Assembly: GCA_049966775.1 (NCBI GenBank)
Contig: JBMFTZ010000008.1
Location: 1-26,453, forward strand
Direction of reading: 5' to 3'
DNA: 26,453 bases
DNA from: JAKAWW01 sp049966775
Lineage (GTDB): Archaea > Micrarchaeota > Micrarchaeia > Micrarchaeales > Micrarchaeaceae
Positions 7,124-14,741 of this stretch are shown here, piece after piece (position 1 is the stretch's first letter; every line of letters begins with the position of its first letter). The translations under genes and the position numbers were made by a program. The notes below the pieces were generated by a model that worked only from the letters and a program-made list of their open reading frames with translations, was not told the origin of the DNA and did not search any database.

Positions 7124-9667
7124 TCAGCGCCGCTTCTGCTTGACGTGGTCAATAAGCAGAATGTTAATCTTGATTGCCTCAAGCGCCTGCTTTAGCGCAC
7201 GATTAATATCCCTGCGCATGTTGCTTTTCTCCGAAAAGAACCTTATTATGTCCCTCTCCGTTTTGCTGTCCGCTATGGTCGAGAGTGCTGAGACATATCT
7301 GCCAAGCATGTGCGTGCCGCTGTCATATCTACCTTTTAACACTTGCCAGTTGCGCTTCGTCCACTTCCAAATAATGCGCTCTCCTACTGGATTAAATGAC
7401 ACCCTTGCGCTTACCACAAAAGAGTCCTGCAGCCTCACATCATTACTAATAGAGAAGTTCAGAGCCTTATTCAGCAGCTTCGTGTCCCTAAAATAGCCGA
7501 TGCTGCTCAGAAGCTTCCTCTGCTCCTCCGGTAGTTGCTCCTTTTTGTAAAGCCCTGCAAGTTCATTGAAAGTTTCGCCGTTGCCGTTCCACGCAGCCGT
7601 TGAATACGCTATGCCGCTAAGATTGGAATCGATCGGCTTGCCGTGCAGCTTCGCTTTGTAAAGTCCGAGCATGCGCTTTGCTACGCGCCCGCCGCTATCC
7701 ATCATCGCAAGGCCGGATATTGCAGCACTTCTCAGCAATGTTGTAGTATTTGGTTCGCCTTTCTTCTTTTCTATTCCAATCTTCGAAAGTATACTGTTGT
7801 AGTAGGGTATGCCAACCTTTTTTATCTTATCTGCCACGCTACCCTGCAGATAGAAGAGCCTGAACAGGTTAGAGATGTGACCGCTTATGCTGTAATTTAG
7901 CGGGTATCCGGCATTGCCACAGTAATCGCTGACAAAGTTCAAGTATCCTTCCATGTCGATGTTTCTAGATATGAGCAGCGCATATAAGTCATTTTCCACT
8001 CCCCATGCGTCAAGACCGCCAAGCCTACCTAGCTTAATCATCTCCCCCAGTTGCAGGAGAACCTCATCTGGATACCTGGCCCTATAAAAGCCCTTTTGGC
8101 CATAGTTCAGCTTTACGTAGTCGCCGCGCGCTTTGATTCGCTTGCTCTTTTGGTTGAACATTTCGAAATGTTTCCCATATCTGTCTATATAACGGAGTGG
8201 TATCGGCCAGGTACCTTTGTCATTTGATCCGAGCAGCGTGAAACGGTGCTGGATTGCATAGAAGTTGCCCCGAGCTTGGCGCAGTTCAATCATTGGGTAT
8301 CCGCTCTTATCTATCCACGCTTGGGCCACACCGTTCACATTGAGGTGTTTTCTGGCCCTTTCTGCTGCCGTGTTCATGGCCCCCCAAAGGTCGTATTTAG
8401 TTGCATTTTGGTATGCATGCTTCTTAAGGTATAGATGGAGGCCCTGCCTGAATATGTCATAGCCCACATAGTCCTCTATCATCTTGAGTATGCTCCCCCC
8501 TTTCTCATAGCTTATTTCGTCAAATATCTCATCTATCTCGAACGGCGTGTCGACTTTAACGCTTATCGGGTGCGTGGCGTTGAGCTCGTCGGCCCCCAAG
8601 GCTATTGCATTTGTCTCAAGGAACGCTTGCGTGTCAATGTCCCATTTTGGAAACACGTTTGCCATCGCCTTGAAGCTCATGAACGTTGCAAAGCTCTCGT
8701 TGAGCCAGAGATCATTCCACCACTGCATAGTGACAAGGTCGCCGAACCACTGGTGTGCCAGCTCGTGTGCTAGCGTCTCTGCGATGCTCTGCAATATTGC
8801 CGTAGAACTTGTTTTTTCATCCCCCAGGATGGCGATCTCCCTAAACGTTATTGCACCCCAGTTTTCCATGGCGCCAGCCGCAAAATCAGGTATCGCTATC
8901 ATGTCTAGCTTCGGCAGAGGGTATTCCACGCCGAAATAACCCTCATAGAATGCCACAAACTTCTTAGTCAGCGAGAGAGCCAGTTTGGCATATTTGATCT
9001 TGCTTGGAACTGTTACAACCCTTATAGGAAGCTTGCCCAGCTTGCCAGCCAGGTATTCAAATTTGCCGACCCCCATATAGACAAGGTATGTTGACATTTT
9101 GGGAGTTTTTTCAAATACAAACCTGTCTTTGCTCTTTTCGTGTATTATCCTGCCAACAGGCATATTGGATATGGCGTCGAGCCCTTTGTCAACGGCAATT
9201 TCAATACCAAAGGTTGCCTTGAATTCGGGCTCATCAAAGCACGGGAACGCGCTTCTTGCATCTGCGGCCTCAAACTGTGTGGTTAGCATGTATTCATCTC
9301 TGCCAGTCTTGCTGTTGTGGTACCTGCTTCTGTAGAAGCCGTACATCCTGTCATTGTTGATACCTGTAAATGCCATCCTTATGGTTGCGCTGCCGCTTAT
9401 CCTCTTATTTATATGCAATGCGATCAGCTCGTTTTTCTTGTCAGCTTCTACTTTCGCTTCGTATAGTGTGCTATTGCTGGTGATTTCGGCTTTCCTTATG
9501 ACCAGTTCCTTGGCGTTCATTATTATAGTATCGGTACTTTTTGCAATGCTTACATCCACTTCTTCGAAGCCTTCGAAAACGAAGTCCTTCATGTTGGTTT
9601 CTATCTTCAGCCTGTACTCTGCTGGGATTACATTTTTACCTATAGTTTCGTGCATCTCTGTGTTCAT
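7124..9667 (-). CDS. M1-family zinc aminopeptidase
   Basis: About 847 residues. The N-terminal beta domain is followed by the exopeptidase motif GAMENWG (265-271) and the zinc site HELAHQWFG with the third ligand 18 residues on in LNESFA (His301, Glu302, His305, Glu324). A long C-terminal helical domain (about 460-847) matches the ERAP1-like region of tricorn-interacting factors and aminopeptidase N. It should remove N-terminal residues from peptides in the cytoplasm, downstream of the proteasome; no signal peptide is seen. The frame extends upstream to a TTG at 9718. I chose the ATG at 9667 because AGGATG lies six bases before it. It is divergent from the glycosyltransferase gene. Confidence 0.92.
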   Translation of the reverse strand: MNTEMHETIGKNVIPAEYRLKIETNMKDFVFEGFEEVDVSIAKSTDTIIMNAKELVIRKAEITSNSTLYEAKVEADKKNELIALHINKRISGSATIRMAFTGINNDRMYGFYRSRYHNSKTGRDEYMLTTQFEAADARSAFPCFDEPEFKATFGIEIAVDKGLDAISNMPVGRIIHEKSKDRFVFEKTPKMSTYLVYMGVGKFEYLAGKLGKLPIRVVTVPSKIKYAKLALSLTKKFVAFYEGYFGVEYPLPKLDMIAIPDFAAGAMENWGAITFREIAILGDEKTSSTAILQSIAETLAHELAHQWFGDLVTMQWWNDLWLNESFATFMSFKAMANVFPKWDIDTQAFLETNAIALGADELNATHPISVKVDTPFEIDEIFDEISYEKGGSILKMIEDYVGYDIFRQGLHLYLKKHAYQNATKYDLWGAMNTAAERARKHLNVNGVAQAWIDKSGYPMIELRQARGNFYAIQHRFTLLGSNDKGTWPIPLRYIDRYGKHFEMFNQKSKRIKARGDYVKLNYGQKGFYRARYPDEVLLQLGEMIKLGRLGGLDAWGVENDLYALLISRNIDMEGYLNFVSDYCGNAGYPLNYSISGHISNLFRLFYLQGSVADKIKKVGIPYYNSILSKIGIEKKKGEPNTTTLLRSAAISGLAMMDSGGRVAKRMLGLYKAKLHGKPIDSNLSGIAYSTAAWNGNGETFNELAGLYKKEQLPEEQRKLLSSIGYFRDTKLLNKALNFSISNDVRLQDSFVVSARVSFNPVGERIIWKWTKRNWQVLKGRYDSGTHMLGRYVSALSTIADSKTERDIIRFFSEKSNMRRDINRALKQALEAIKINILLIDHVKQKRR

Positions 9668-9766
9668 AATACACATCCTTTGCCTGGCGGCTTTATTTTC
9701 AGATACCAGATAGTTCAAAACCTATTCAAGTCTGCATCCTATGACGCAGTGGTAAATCGCAGGCAA

Positions 9767-9782
9767 TATATTTATAGTATGT
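9767..9782 (-). promoter_or_regulatory. TATA box of the aminopeptidase gene
   Basis: The minus strand reads CATACTATAAATATAT, predicting a start of transcription near 9745-9750 and a leader of about 80 bases before the ATG at 9667. The sequence is nearly symmetric and could also be read rightward. Confidence 0.4.
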
Positions 9783-9786
9783 GGCA

Positions 9787-9797
9787 GTATAAATTAT
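9787..9797 (+). promoter_or_regulatory. TATA box of the glycosyltransferase gene
   Basis: AGTATAAATTA is centred 27 bases before the ATG at 9819, the archaeal spacing for a transcript that begins at the start codon. Confidence 0.55.
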
Positions 9798-9818
9798 ACC
9801 CGCTGATACGCTGATCGC

Positions 9819-10967
9819 ATGAAAATTGCATTCGTTTCTGATGCGGCATACCCGTGGAATGTGGGCGGTCTTGAAGCGCTTGAGCATACCGAGGCCAAAA
9901 GCCTGGCGAAAGAGCACGAGGTCCACTTTTTCTCGTTTAGGTGGCCAGGCATGAGCAAATCGTTCAAAAACAATGGCATAGTGTATCATACGTACCACAG
10001 CATTACGAAGGACACCTTCTATAGGCATGGAAGGCGTTCCATCCGGGAAGCGATACTGTTCTCAATAGGTGTGGTGCGCCTTTTTAGATACAAGTTCGAC
10101 GTTCTGCAGGCAAACGAATTTCCAATCCTTCACATACCGTTGCTGAAGCTGTACTGCATAGCAAGGCGCTGCAAGCTCGTGATCGACGTGGCAGAGGTAT
10201 GGGATAGGGCATATTGGACCACTTACCTTGGTAGTGTGGCTGGCGTTCTCGCGCATGCGTACGCGAACATGGCGCTAAGAATGGGCGACGCGTATATAGC
10301 AAATTCCAGCAAGACGGGGCGCCTCATAGAAGAGCTTGGAGTGGACAGATCGAAGATAAGCGTTTTTTCCCCAGTGCTGGATACTGCAAAATTGGGCATG
10401 ATAAAAGGCAGCGATACTGTGCAGAAACAGGTAATCTTTTCTGGTAGGCTTATAAAAGAGAAGGCGCTTGACGAATGGATAAAAGTGATAGCAAAGCTAA
10501 ATAGGCTTGAAAAGGATTTTAAAGCCGTTATCATAGGCGAGGGCCCGGAAAAACAAAGACTCATACGTCTCGCAAGAGGCGCAGGCCTTGGTAATAAGAT
10601 AGCGTTCAGGGATTTTTACAAGGAAAGCGAGAAGGGCAAGTTATATAGAGATATAAAGAATTCGAAGGTCCTTTTGAGCGTGTCGAAGAGGGAAGGGCTT
10701 GGCATAATAGTGCTGGAGAGCCTAGCGCTCGGGACTCCTGTTGTGCTACCAAGCCATTCGCCTATCCCAAGAGAAGTAAAGAGCATGTGCGTTGTAGAAA
10801 AGAGCGATCATATACCAGAAAGGCTCGCCGAGATCCTGCGGAGCGACGACAAGGCCAGGTACATAAGAAACAGCAGCAATTTGAACCTGTTCTCCATAGC
10901 TGGCACCAACCAATTTTATAACGGGCTTTTCAAAAAGCTTGGCGTTCATGAAGGCGCAAAGGGCTAA
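9819..10967 (+). CDS. GT4-type family glycosyltransferase
   Basis: A 382-residue GT-B fold enzyme. The N-terminal acceptor domain begins MKIAFVSDAAYPWNVGGLE with the Gly-Gly loop of GT4 enzymes. The C-terminal nucleotide-sugar domain has 'VIFSGRLIKEKALDEWI' (205-221), 'VIIGEGPEKQRL' (237-248) and the E-x7-E motif in SKREGLGIIVLESLALGTP (Glu292, Glu300). It should transfer a sugar from a nucleotide donor to a glycan or lipid at the inner face of the membrane; substrate unknown. Many surface proteins in this window are rich in N-x-S/T, so a role in glycosylation is possible but unproven. Transcription probably starts at the ATG, and TGATCGC before it may help ribosome binding. Confidence 0.85.
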   Translation: MKIAFVSDAAYPWNVGGLEALEHTEAKSLAKEHEVHFFSFRWPGMSKSFKNNGIVYHTYHSITKDTFYRHGRRSIREAILFSIGVVRLFRYKFDVLQANEFPILHIPLLKLYCIARRCKLVIDVAEVWDRAYWTTYLGSVAGVLAHAYANMALRMGDAYIANSSKTGRLIEELGVDRSKISVFSPVLDTAKLGMIKGSDTVQKQVIFSGRLIKEKALDEWIKVIAKLNRLEKDFKAVIIGEGPEKQRLIRLARGAGLGNKIAFRDFYKESEKGKLYRDIKNSKVLLSVSKREGLGIIVLESLALGTPVVLPSHSPIPREVKSMCVVEKSDHIPERLAEILRSDDKARYIRNSSNLNLFSIAGTNQFYNGLFKKLGVHEGAKG

Positions 10968-10979
10968 GCTATAAATTTA
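10968..10979 (+). promoter_or_regulatory. TATA box of the agmatinase cluster
   Basis: GCTATAAATTTA begins one base after the glycosyltransferase stop and is centred 30 bases before the ATG at 11004, giving a leader of only a few bases. It argues for the ATG at 11004 rather than the GTG at 10983. Confidence 0.55.
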
Positions 10980-11003
10980 TGCGTGCAAAATAGATATGAT
11001 TCT

Positions 11004-11879
11004 ATGGAGCTATTGAACCAGATGCCGCCATACAACCTTTTTGGGCTTGAAAATCAGACATACGAAGGCGCCAAGGTTATAACCATACCTGTGCCTTACG
11101 ACTCAACCTCGAGCTACCGGTCGGGCTCCAGGGAGGGGCCGCATGCGATAATAGAAGCGAGCAGAAACCTCGAGCTGTACAACGAGGAAACAGGAAGCGA
11201 TATCCGCAAAATAGGCATTTTTACAACGGAGGAGCTTGCGCCCGATCTCACTTCGCCAGAGTCGATGGTCAAAAGAATAAAAAAAGAGGTAAGTATCGTT
11301 GCAGAGCAGTCAAAGGTACCGCTGCTGCTTGGTGGCGAGCATACAATCACACTAGGAAGCGTGTCGGCGCTGCTTGAGAAGGACAGAGGGATTAGCGTGC
11401 TGTATTTCGATGCCCACTCGGATACAAGAGACACTTACCTGGGTGCAAAGGTGTGCCACGCCTGCGTGGCTAGGCGCATAATGGATCTTACTGAAAGCGT
11501 TTACATCATTGGGGTAAGGAGCGTGGACACTGAGAGCGCCCAAAAATACAGGAGCAAGATGCTGTATATGAAGGATATCCATGATAAAGATCGCAAGGAG
11601 ATGATCGATACCATACTGAATACCCTTGGCGAGAAAGTGTACATATCCATAGACCTCGATGTGCTAGATCCGAGCGAGATGCCGAGCGTGGGCACGCCCG
11701 AACCGGACGGCCTGCATTTTAATGAACTTAAAGAGATAATAAAAGGCGTCCTTGAAAGGAAGACGCTCGTGGGGCTTGATGCCGTTGAGCTCAATCCCAT
11801 ACCGGGTCTGATTGCCCCCAATTATCTCGCAGCAAAGCTTATATATTTCGTAATCTCATATGCTTTCGGGGGTGTTTGA
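11004..11879 (+). CDS. speB: Agmatinase/arginase family (ureohydrolase)
   Basis: A 291-residue enzyme of the normal family length. Metal-site motifs are in order: GGEHT (110-114), FDAHSDTRD (135-143), and SIDLDVLDP (215-223) followed by GTPEPDGL. These supply the six His/Asp ligands for two manganese ions. The family cleaves guanidino compounds to urea; archaeal members are usually agmatinases making putrescine for polyamines, but formiminoglutamase or arginase activity cannot be excluded. The upstream GTG at 10983 would start before the predicted transcript start. The stop at 11877-11879 overlaps the ribosome site of the next gene, so the two are probably cotranscribed. Confidence 0.85.
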   Translation: MELLNQMPPYNLFGLENQTYEGAKVITIPVPYDSTSSYRSGSREGPHAIIEASRNLELYNEETGSDIRKIGIFTTEELAPDLTSPESMVKRIKKEVSIVAEQSKVPLLLGGEHTITLGSVSALLEKDRGISVLYFDAHSDTRDTYLGAKVCHACVARRIMDLTESVYIIGVRSVDTESAQKYRSKMLYMKDIHDKDRKEMIDTILNTLGEKVYISIDLDVLDPSEMPSVGTPEPDGLHFNELKEIIKGVLERKTLVGLDAVELNPIPGLIAPNYLAAKLIYFVISYAFGGV

Positions 11880-11880
11880 A

Positions 11881-12516
11881 ATGTCAGATGCAGTAGAAGA
11901 GAAGTTTATCATATTACCGCCCAAGCAAGTGCGCTCCATGCTTAGAAAGCATCCAGAAGAGCTTGCCAAAATTGCAAATAGCAACGACCAGCATTGGGCA
12001 GCTCTCCCAGAAAACAAAGCGTTTTCAATCCAGCTCCATCTTGTCAAGCTGGTAAGCCAAGCAGCCACAATCCAAGCCCGCATCAAGAAAGACGAAGCGG
12101 CTTTTGCCGCTTTGAAGGCCGACATAATGAGCTTCATACAGGAGAACAAAAGTTTCTTCGAATCAAGCGGCGTGCTTTCATATGACAGATACGGAAACAT
12201 GACCGTCAAGCTGAGCAAAACCACGTTGAATAAAAACCTGCACAACCTGCTGGGTGCCGATGCCTTAATGTCCGTATTCGAAAACATAATGCCTGTAGAC
12301 AAAGAGGCCCAGAAAATTGTGCTGCAGATACTGGTGGAAGAGCTACACATGACACATCAAGATTTCATGGCAGTCTCTAATTTCAAGATAAGCGACGTGC
12401 TGAAGAGGCTCGAAGCAAGTCCTGACAAAGCACAGCGGGCGGTGTTTGACACCGTCTCGGGCATGGTAAGGAAGGAGAAAGTGGCAAGGCTTACCATGGG
12501 TAGCGATTACAAATAG
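11881..12516 (+). CDS. Uncharacterised helical protein between speB and ndk
   Basis: A 211-residue soluble protein I do not recognise. It is predicted to be mostly alpha-helical, with charged heptad-like stretches at about 45-100 ('AATIQARIKKDEAAFAALKA') and 130-190. There are no membrane segments, no signal peptide, no Cys pairs and no clear catalytic motif. The ATG at 11881 is chosen because GGGGGTG precedes it by 8 bases; an in-frame ATG at 11860 lies inside the agmatinase gene. It begins one base after the agmatinase stop and ends 13 bases before ndk, so it is in the middle of a three-gene unit. Confidence 0.8.
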   Translation: MSDAVEEKFIILPPKQVRSMLRKHPEELAKIANSNDQHWAALPENKAFSIQLHLVKLVSQAATIQARIKKDEAAFAALKADIMSFIQENKSFFESSGVLSYDRYGNMTVKLSKTTLNKNLHNLLGADALMSVFENIMPVDKEAQKIVLQILVEELHMTHQDFMAVSNFKISDVLKRLEASPDKAQRAVFDTVSGMVRKEKVARLTMGSDYK

Positions 12517-12529
12517 AGAGGTGTGAGAG

Positions 12530-13090
12530 ATGATAAAGAGAGCACTTGTACTAGTGAAACCAGACGGCGTATTTAGGGCGCTGGTTGGCAAGGCCATATC
12601 CACACTGGAAGAAGCTGGATTAAAGGTCATTGCGCTAAAGATGGTAAGGCCGGATAGGGACCTTGCAGCCAAGCACTACGTTGCAGATGAAGAATGGCTT
12701 ACCTCGGTTGGTCGGAACACCAAGCTTTCATATGAGGAGCGGGGCATTAAAGTGGCCGAAACTGAGATTGAGATAGGCAAAAAGGTACACCAAATGCTCT
12801 TGGATTACTTAACAAGCGGGCCTGTAGTCGCCATTGTGGTAGAAGGCAACGAGGCGCCGTTTATAGCAAGGAAGCTCCTCGGCCCCACGGAGCCCAGAAA
12901 AGCTGATCCCTCGACATTCCGTGGCAGGTATTCTAGCGACTCCTATGACCTCGCCGATTCGAGGCACCATCCAGTGAAAAATCTGGTGCACATATCCGAC
13001 GAGAAAGTGGCTGATAGGGAGATACACGTATGGTTCAAGGATAGCGAGATAAGCAGCTATAAGCGTGCAGACGAGGACGTGATCTACTAG
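12530..13090 (+). CDS. ndk: Nucleoside diphosphate kinase, long form
   Basis: A 186-residue protein that begins with the NDK pattern RALVLVKPDGVFRALVG (Lys10 in KPDG). It contains the catalytic His in NLVHISD (His154), where most family members have NxxHGSD. Other conserved parts are GPVVAIVVEG, ARKLLGPTEP and STFRGRYSSDSYD. The length exceeds the usual 130-150 residues because of extra sequence around 53-95 and a longer segment before the active site. It transfers gamma-phosphate between nucleoside triphosphates and diphosphates. The ribosome site GAGGTG, 7 bases before the ATG, is the most canonical in the window. Confidence 0.9.
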   Translation: MIKRALVLVKPDGVFRALVGKAISTLEEAGLKVIALKMVRPDRDLAAKHYVADEEWLTSVGRNTKLSYEERGIKVAETEIEIGKKVHQMLLDYLTSGPVVAIVVEGNEAPFIARKLLGPTEPRKADPSTFRGRYSSDSYDLADSRHHPVKNLVHISDEKVADREIHVWFKDSEISSYKRADEDVIY

Positions 13091-13100
13091 ATTGCTAGAT

Positions 13101-13397
13101 CTACTGGTGCATGGACTTCAAATCGTCACTCATCATTTCCGTGGTCCACATTGGATCCCATACGAGGTCGAGGTCCACGTTCCCCACGCCAGGCAGCGCT
13201 TTGAGCCTAAGTTGCACGTCTGCAAGTATTATGCTTGTTACCGGGCACATGGGGGAAGTCATTGTGAGTTTTACCTTGACATCCTTGCCGTCTTTTATAT
13301 CAATGCCATAGATAAGCCCCATATCCACGATGCTCGCCCCAAGCTCCGGATCCACGCAGTTGCGCAGGGCATCAACTACATCCTTTATTGTAATCAT
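13101..13397 (-). CDS. MIP18/DUF59 family Fe-S cluster assembly protein (SufT-like)
   Basis: A 98-residue single-domain protein. Family signatures are DPELGASIVDMGLIYGIDI (16-34), LTMTSPMCPVT with the conserved Cys51, and 'LPGVGNVDLDLVWDPMWTTEMM' towards the C-terminus. Members (SufT, PaaD, MIP18) help deliver or mature iron-sulfur clusters in cytoplasmic proteins. The frame extends upstream, but the ATG at 13397 lies 28 bases after a TATA box, so it should be the true start on a leaderless mRNA. It converges with ndk, with 10 bases between stops. Confidence 0.85.
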   Translation of the reverse strand: MITIKDVVDALRNCVDPELGASIVDMGLIYGIDIKDGKDVKVKLTMTSPMCPVTSIILADVQLRLKALPGVGNVDLDLVWDPMWTTEMMSDDLKSMHQ

Positions 13398-13419
13398 AAT
13401 AAACGTTATACATGGAAGG

Positions 13420-13429
13420 TTTTTATATC
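13420..13429 (-). promoter_or_regulatory. TATA box of the MIP18-like gene
   Basis: The minus strand reads AGATATAAAA, centred 28 bases before the ATG at 13397. A short inverted repeat CTTGC-AAAAA-GCAAG lies directly upstream, over the expected BRE position, and could be an operator. Confidence 0.5.
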
Positions 13430-13512
13430 TTGCAAAAAGCAAGGTGCATGAGCGTATAAATAGTGCCTGATTTGCAGTGCGTATTGCACCCATGCTACGG
13501 CGCTTGCCAAAG

Positions 13513-14070
13513 TTAAGCAGTTTTCATTTTGCCCTGCAATTTTGTTGCCTCCGAAGTAACAATCTCGTAAACTTCATTCCAGTCTCTAGCAAAAAACAGA
13601 TTTCCGGCCCTCCCGTAAAATTCGTTTTTCTTAGAAAGCAAAATCCCTATTTTACCATGCTTTACGGCTTCATTTATCACGTCTGATCTATTGTCTATCA
13701 GTATATCGCAATGCCTCCATTTGTCGTTAGGCGGCGAGTAAATTATGCTATTGTAAGGGATGCCATTCGCTTTAAGCCATTTTTTTATATTCGCTTCTTT
13801 TCCAGATGTTGATGTCACGATCTCTATTCTGGCAAAAGTAGAAAACTTGCGTAATATTTCTGGTATGCTGTTGTCTAAAAGGTGAATGCCCCTCCAGTTC
13901 TCCCATTTCTCCTTGAAAAGCTCGTCAACTACGAGATCGGCTATCCTTTTCCTAGTACTTCCTGGCGAACCCCTTATTTTATTATATAAAGTTTCTGAAT
14001 GATACGGGGTAAACACGGTTTCCCATGACCGCGACAGTACACCATCCAGGTCGATGCCAATAATTATCAC
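13513..14070 (-). CDS. HAD-superfamily hydrolase, nucleotidase-like
   Basis: A 185-residue protein starting from a GTG at 14070. HAD motifs are present: I, IGIDLDGVL (Asp7, Asp9); II, IVTSTSG (Thr86/Ser87); III, a Lys in PPNDKWRH (Lys117); IV, CDILIDNRSD (Asp122, Asp126). The helical cap between motifs I and II resembles 5'(3')-deoxyribonucleotidase and YqfW-like proteins. It probably removes phosphate from a small metabolite such as a nucleotide; substrate unknown. The GTG is 25 bases from a TATA box centred at 14095, and no ATG fits in frame, so the extra upstream frame to 14184 is likely untranslated. Confidence 0.75.
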   Translation of the reverse strand: MIIIGIDLDGVLSRSWETVFTPYHSETLYNKIRGSPGSTRKRIADLVVDELFKEKWENWRGIHLLDNSIPEILRKFSTFARIEIVTSTSGKEANIKKWLKANGIPYNSIIYSPPNDKWRHCDILIDNRSDVINEAVKHGKIGILLSKKNEFYGRAGNLFFARDWNEVYEIVTSEATKLQGKMKTA

Positions 14071-14090
14071 AGTAACATTACAGTATTGAA

Positions 14091-14101
14091 TTTTAAATAC
14101 G
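14091..14101 (-). promoter_or_regulatory. TATA box of the HAD hydrolase gene
   Basis: The minus strand reads CGTATTTAAAA, centred about 25 bases before the GTG at 14070. It places the transcript start on the start codon. Confidence 0.45.
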
Positions 14102-14229
14102 TATCTTTTGCTGCGAAAATTGACTCTAGATAAGGCGCCGCTGTTTAGGCGTGCAGTAGTTGCTGGACTATGAGCTACACGCAATGAAATGGGCGCATGA
14201 AGTCAGCGCTCTGTGCAGGCGCTAAGGTG

Positions 14230-14412
14230 TCACTTTGTCTGCTTGCGCCCCCTGCTTGCTCTCGCTTCTATGGACATGCTCGCTATGCCAAGGTTGCAAC
14301 TGTCGTGCGTTGAGCACCACGCCTGGCATTTCTCTGCGAGCTCTTTTGTGCTATAATTGAGTTTGCAGATTTCGCAGAAATAAGTGCCTTTTTCTTTGTT
14401 GTATCCCACCAT
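14230..14412 (-). CDS. Small Cys-rich protein, putative zinc-binding
   Basis: A 60-residue basic protein with five Cys and one His arranged YFCEIC (Cys13, Cys16) and KCQAWCSTHDSC (Cys29, Cys33, His36, Cys39). The CxxC followed by a helical Cys-rich stretch suggests a small metal-binding fold. I recall similar short archaeal proteins but cannot name a family. The C-terminal tail is Arg/Lys-rich, so it may touch nucleic acid. The ATG at 14412 is chosen over one at 14430 because the TATA box at 14434-14444 places the transcript start just before 14412. It appears to be a single-gene unit. Confidence 0.6.
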   Translation of the reverse strand: MVGYNKEKGTYFCEICKLNYSTKELAEKCQAWCSTHDSCNLGIASMSIEARASRGRKQTK

Positions 14413-14433
14413 CGCATAACAATATAGCATAAA

Positions 14434-14444
14434 AGCTTATATAC
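14434..14444. promoter_or_regulatory. Symmetric TATA box, possibly bidirectional
   Basis: The plus strand reads AGCTTATATAC; the minus strand reads GTATATAAGCT. It is 28 bases from the ATG of the Cys-rich protein on the minus strand. On the plus strand it would start a transcript near 14465 that includes the hairpin at 14491 and a 32-codon frame. Confidence 0.4.
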
Positions 14445-14490
14445 ATGAGCGTGAAAACCATACCTTGCATTGTTAATACCTGAGAGAATT

Positions 14491-14507
14491 CCCCAACTCC
14501 GTTGGGG
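14491..14507 (+). repeat. Perfect hairpin CCCCAAC-TCC-GTTGGGG
   Basis: A 7-bp perfect stem with a 3-base loop, followed by TTGGATTTT and an ATG at 14517. Hairpins of this look occur near the ends of IS200/IS605-type elements, but no transposase is nearby. It may instead be a leader structure. Confidence 0.5.
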
Positions 14508-14516
14508 TTGGATTTT

Positions 14517-14615
14517 ATGTCATATTCTATAATCGGGAAAATGCCGCTGATCTACAACTATGCGCTCGCAGAAAGGCTTATCGCGCGCGGGGATGCCGCC
14601 AGCAATGTCTGCTGA
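14517..14615 (+). CDS. Possible 32-residue protein
   Basis: A short open frame, MSYSIIGKMPLI... ending in Cys and TGA, lies in the otherwise gene-poor stretch between the Cys-rich gene and tRNA-His. Its codon choice (many G/C third bases) matches neighbouring real genes. A TATA box at 14434-14444 and a G-rich GGGGTTGG 6-13 bases before the ATG are consistent with expression. It is too short to identify; a remnant or chance frame is equally possible. Confidence 0.25.
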   Translation: MSYSIIGKMPLIYNYALAERLIARGDAASNVC

Positions 14616-14638
14616 GAGGACCTGCACGCGATAGGTTT

Positions 14639-14657
14639 ATAAGGGCGAAGCCCTTAT
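14639..14657 (-). terminator. Hairpin just beyond tRNA-His
   Basis: ATAAGGGC and GCCCTTAT form a perfect 8-bp stem with a 3-base loop, starting 7 bases past the 3' end of tRNA-His on the minus strand. It may mark the 3' end of the pilus/tRNA transcript. No U-run follows, so an intrinsic archaeal terminator is not clear. Confidence 0.35.
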
Positions 14658-14664
14658 GTCATAA

Positions 14665-14736
14665 GGCCTTAGCCGGGAATCGGACCCGGTCCTGAAGGTC
14701 CACAGCCTTCCATGCGGCCATTACACTACTAAGGCC
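14665..14736 (-). tRNA. tRNA-His (GTG)
   Basis: A 72-base cloverleaf. The acceptor stem GCCTTAG/CTAAGGC is perfect and is preceded by G-1 opposite C73, the tRNA-His hallmark. The anticodon stem GAAGG/CCTTC encloses CTGTGGA, anticodon GTG. The T stem CCGGG/CCCGG is perfect. The D stem GTGT/GCAT has two G-T pairs. Unusual points are a 4-base variable region ending in A, and T loop TCCGATT, with C where nearly all tRNAs have T55. No CCA is encoded. It begins 5 bases after the stop codon of the last pilus-operon gene. Confidence 0.9.
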
Positions 14737-14741
14737 ATAAC

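Noticed and set aside
6974..7195. A 73-codon rightward frame between dnaG and the aminopeptidase
   Set aside because: It runs into the 3' end of the aminopeptidase gene and has no ribosome site or TATA box at the right distance.
13477..13686. A 69-codon rightward frame with a TATA-like GTATAAATAG upstream
   Set aside because: It is mostly antisense to the HAD hydrolase gene and its product looks random.
14491..14664. A complete IS200/IS605 element
   Set aside because: Only one hairpin of suggestive shape is present; no transposase or TnpB frame and no second end were found.
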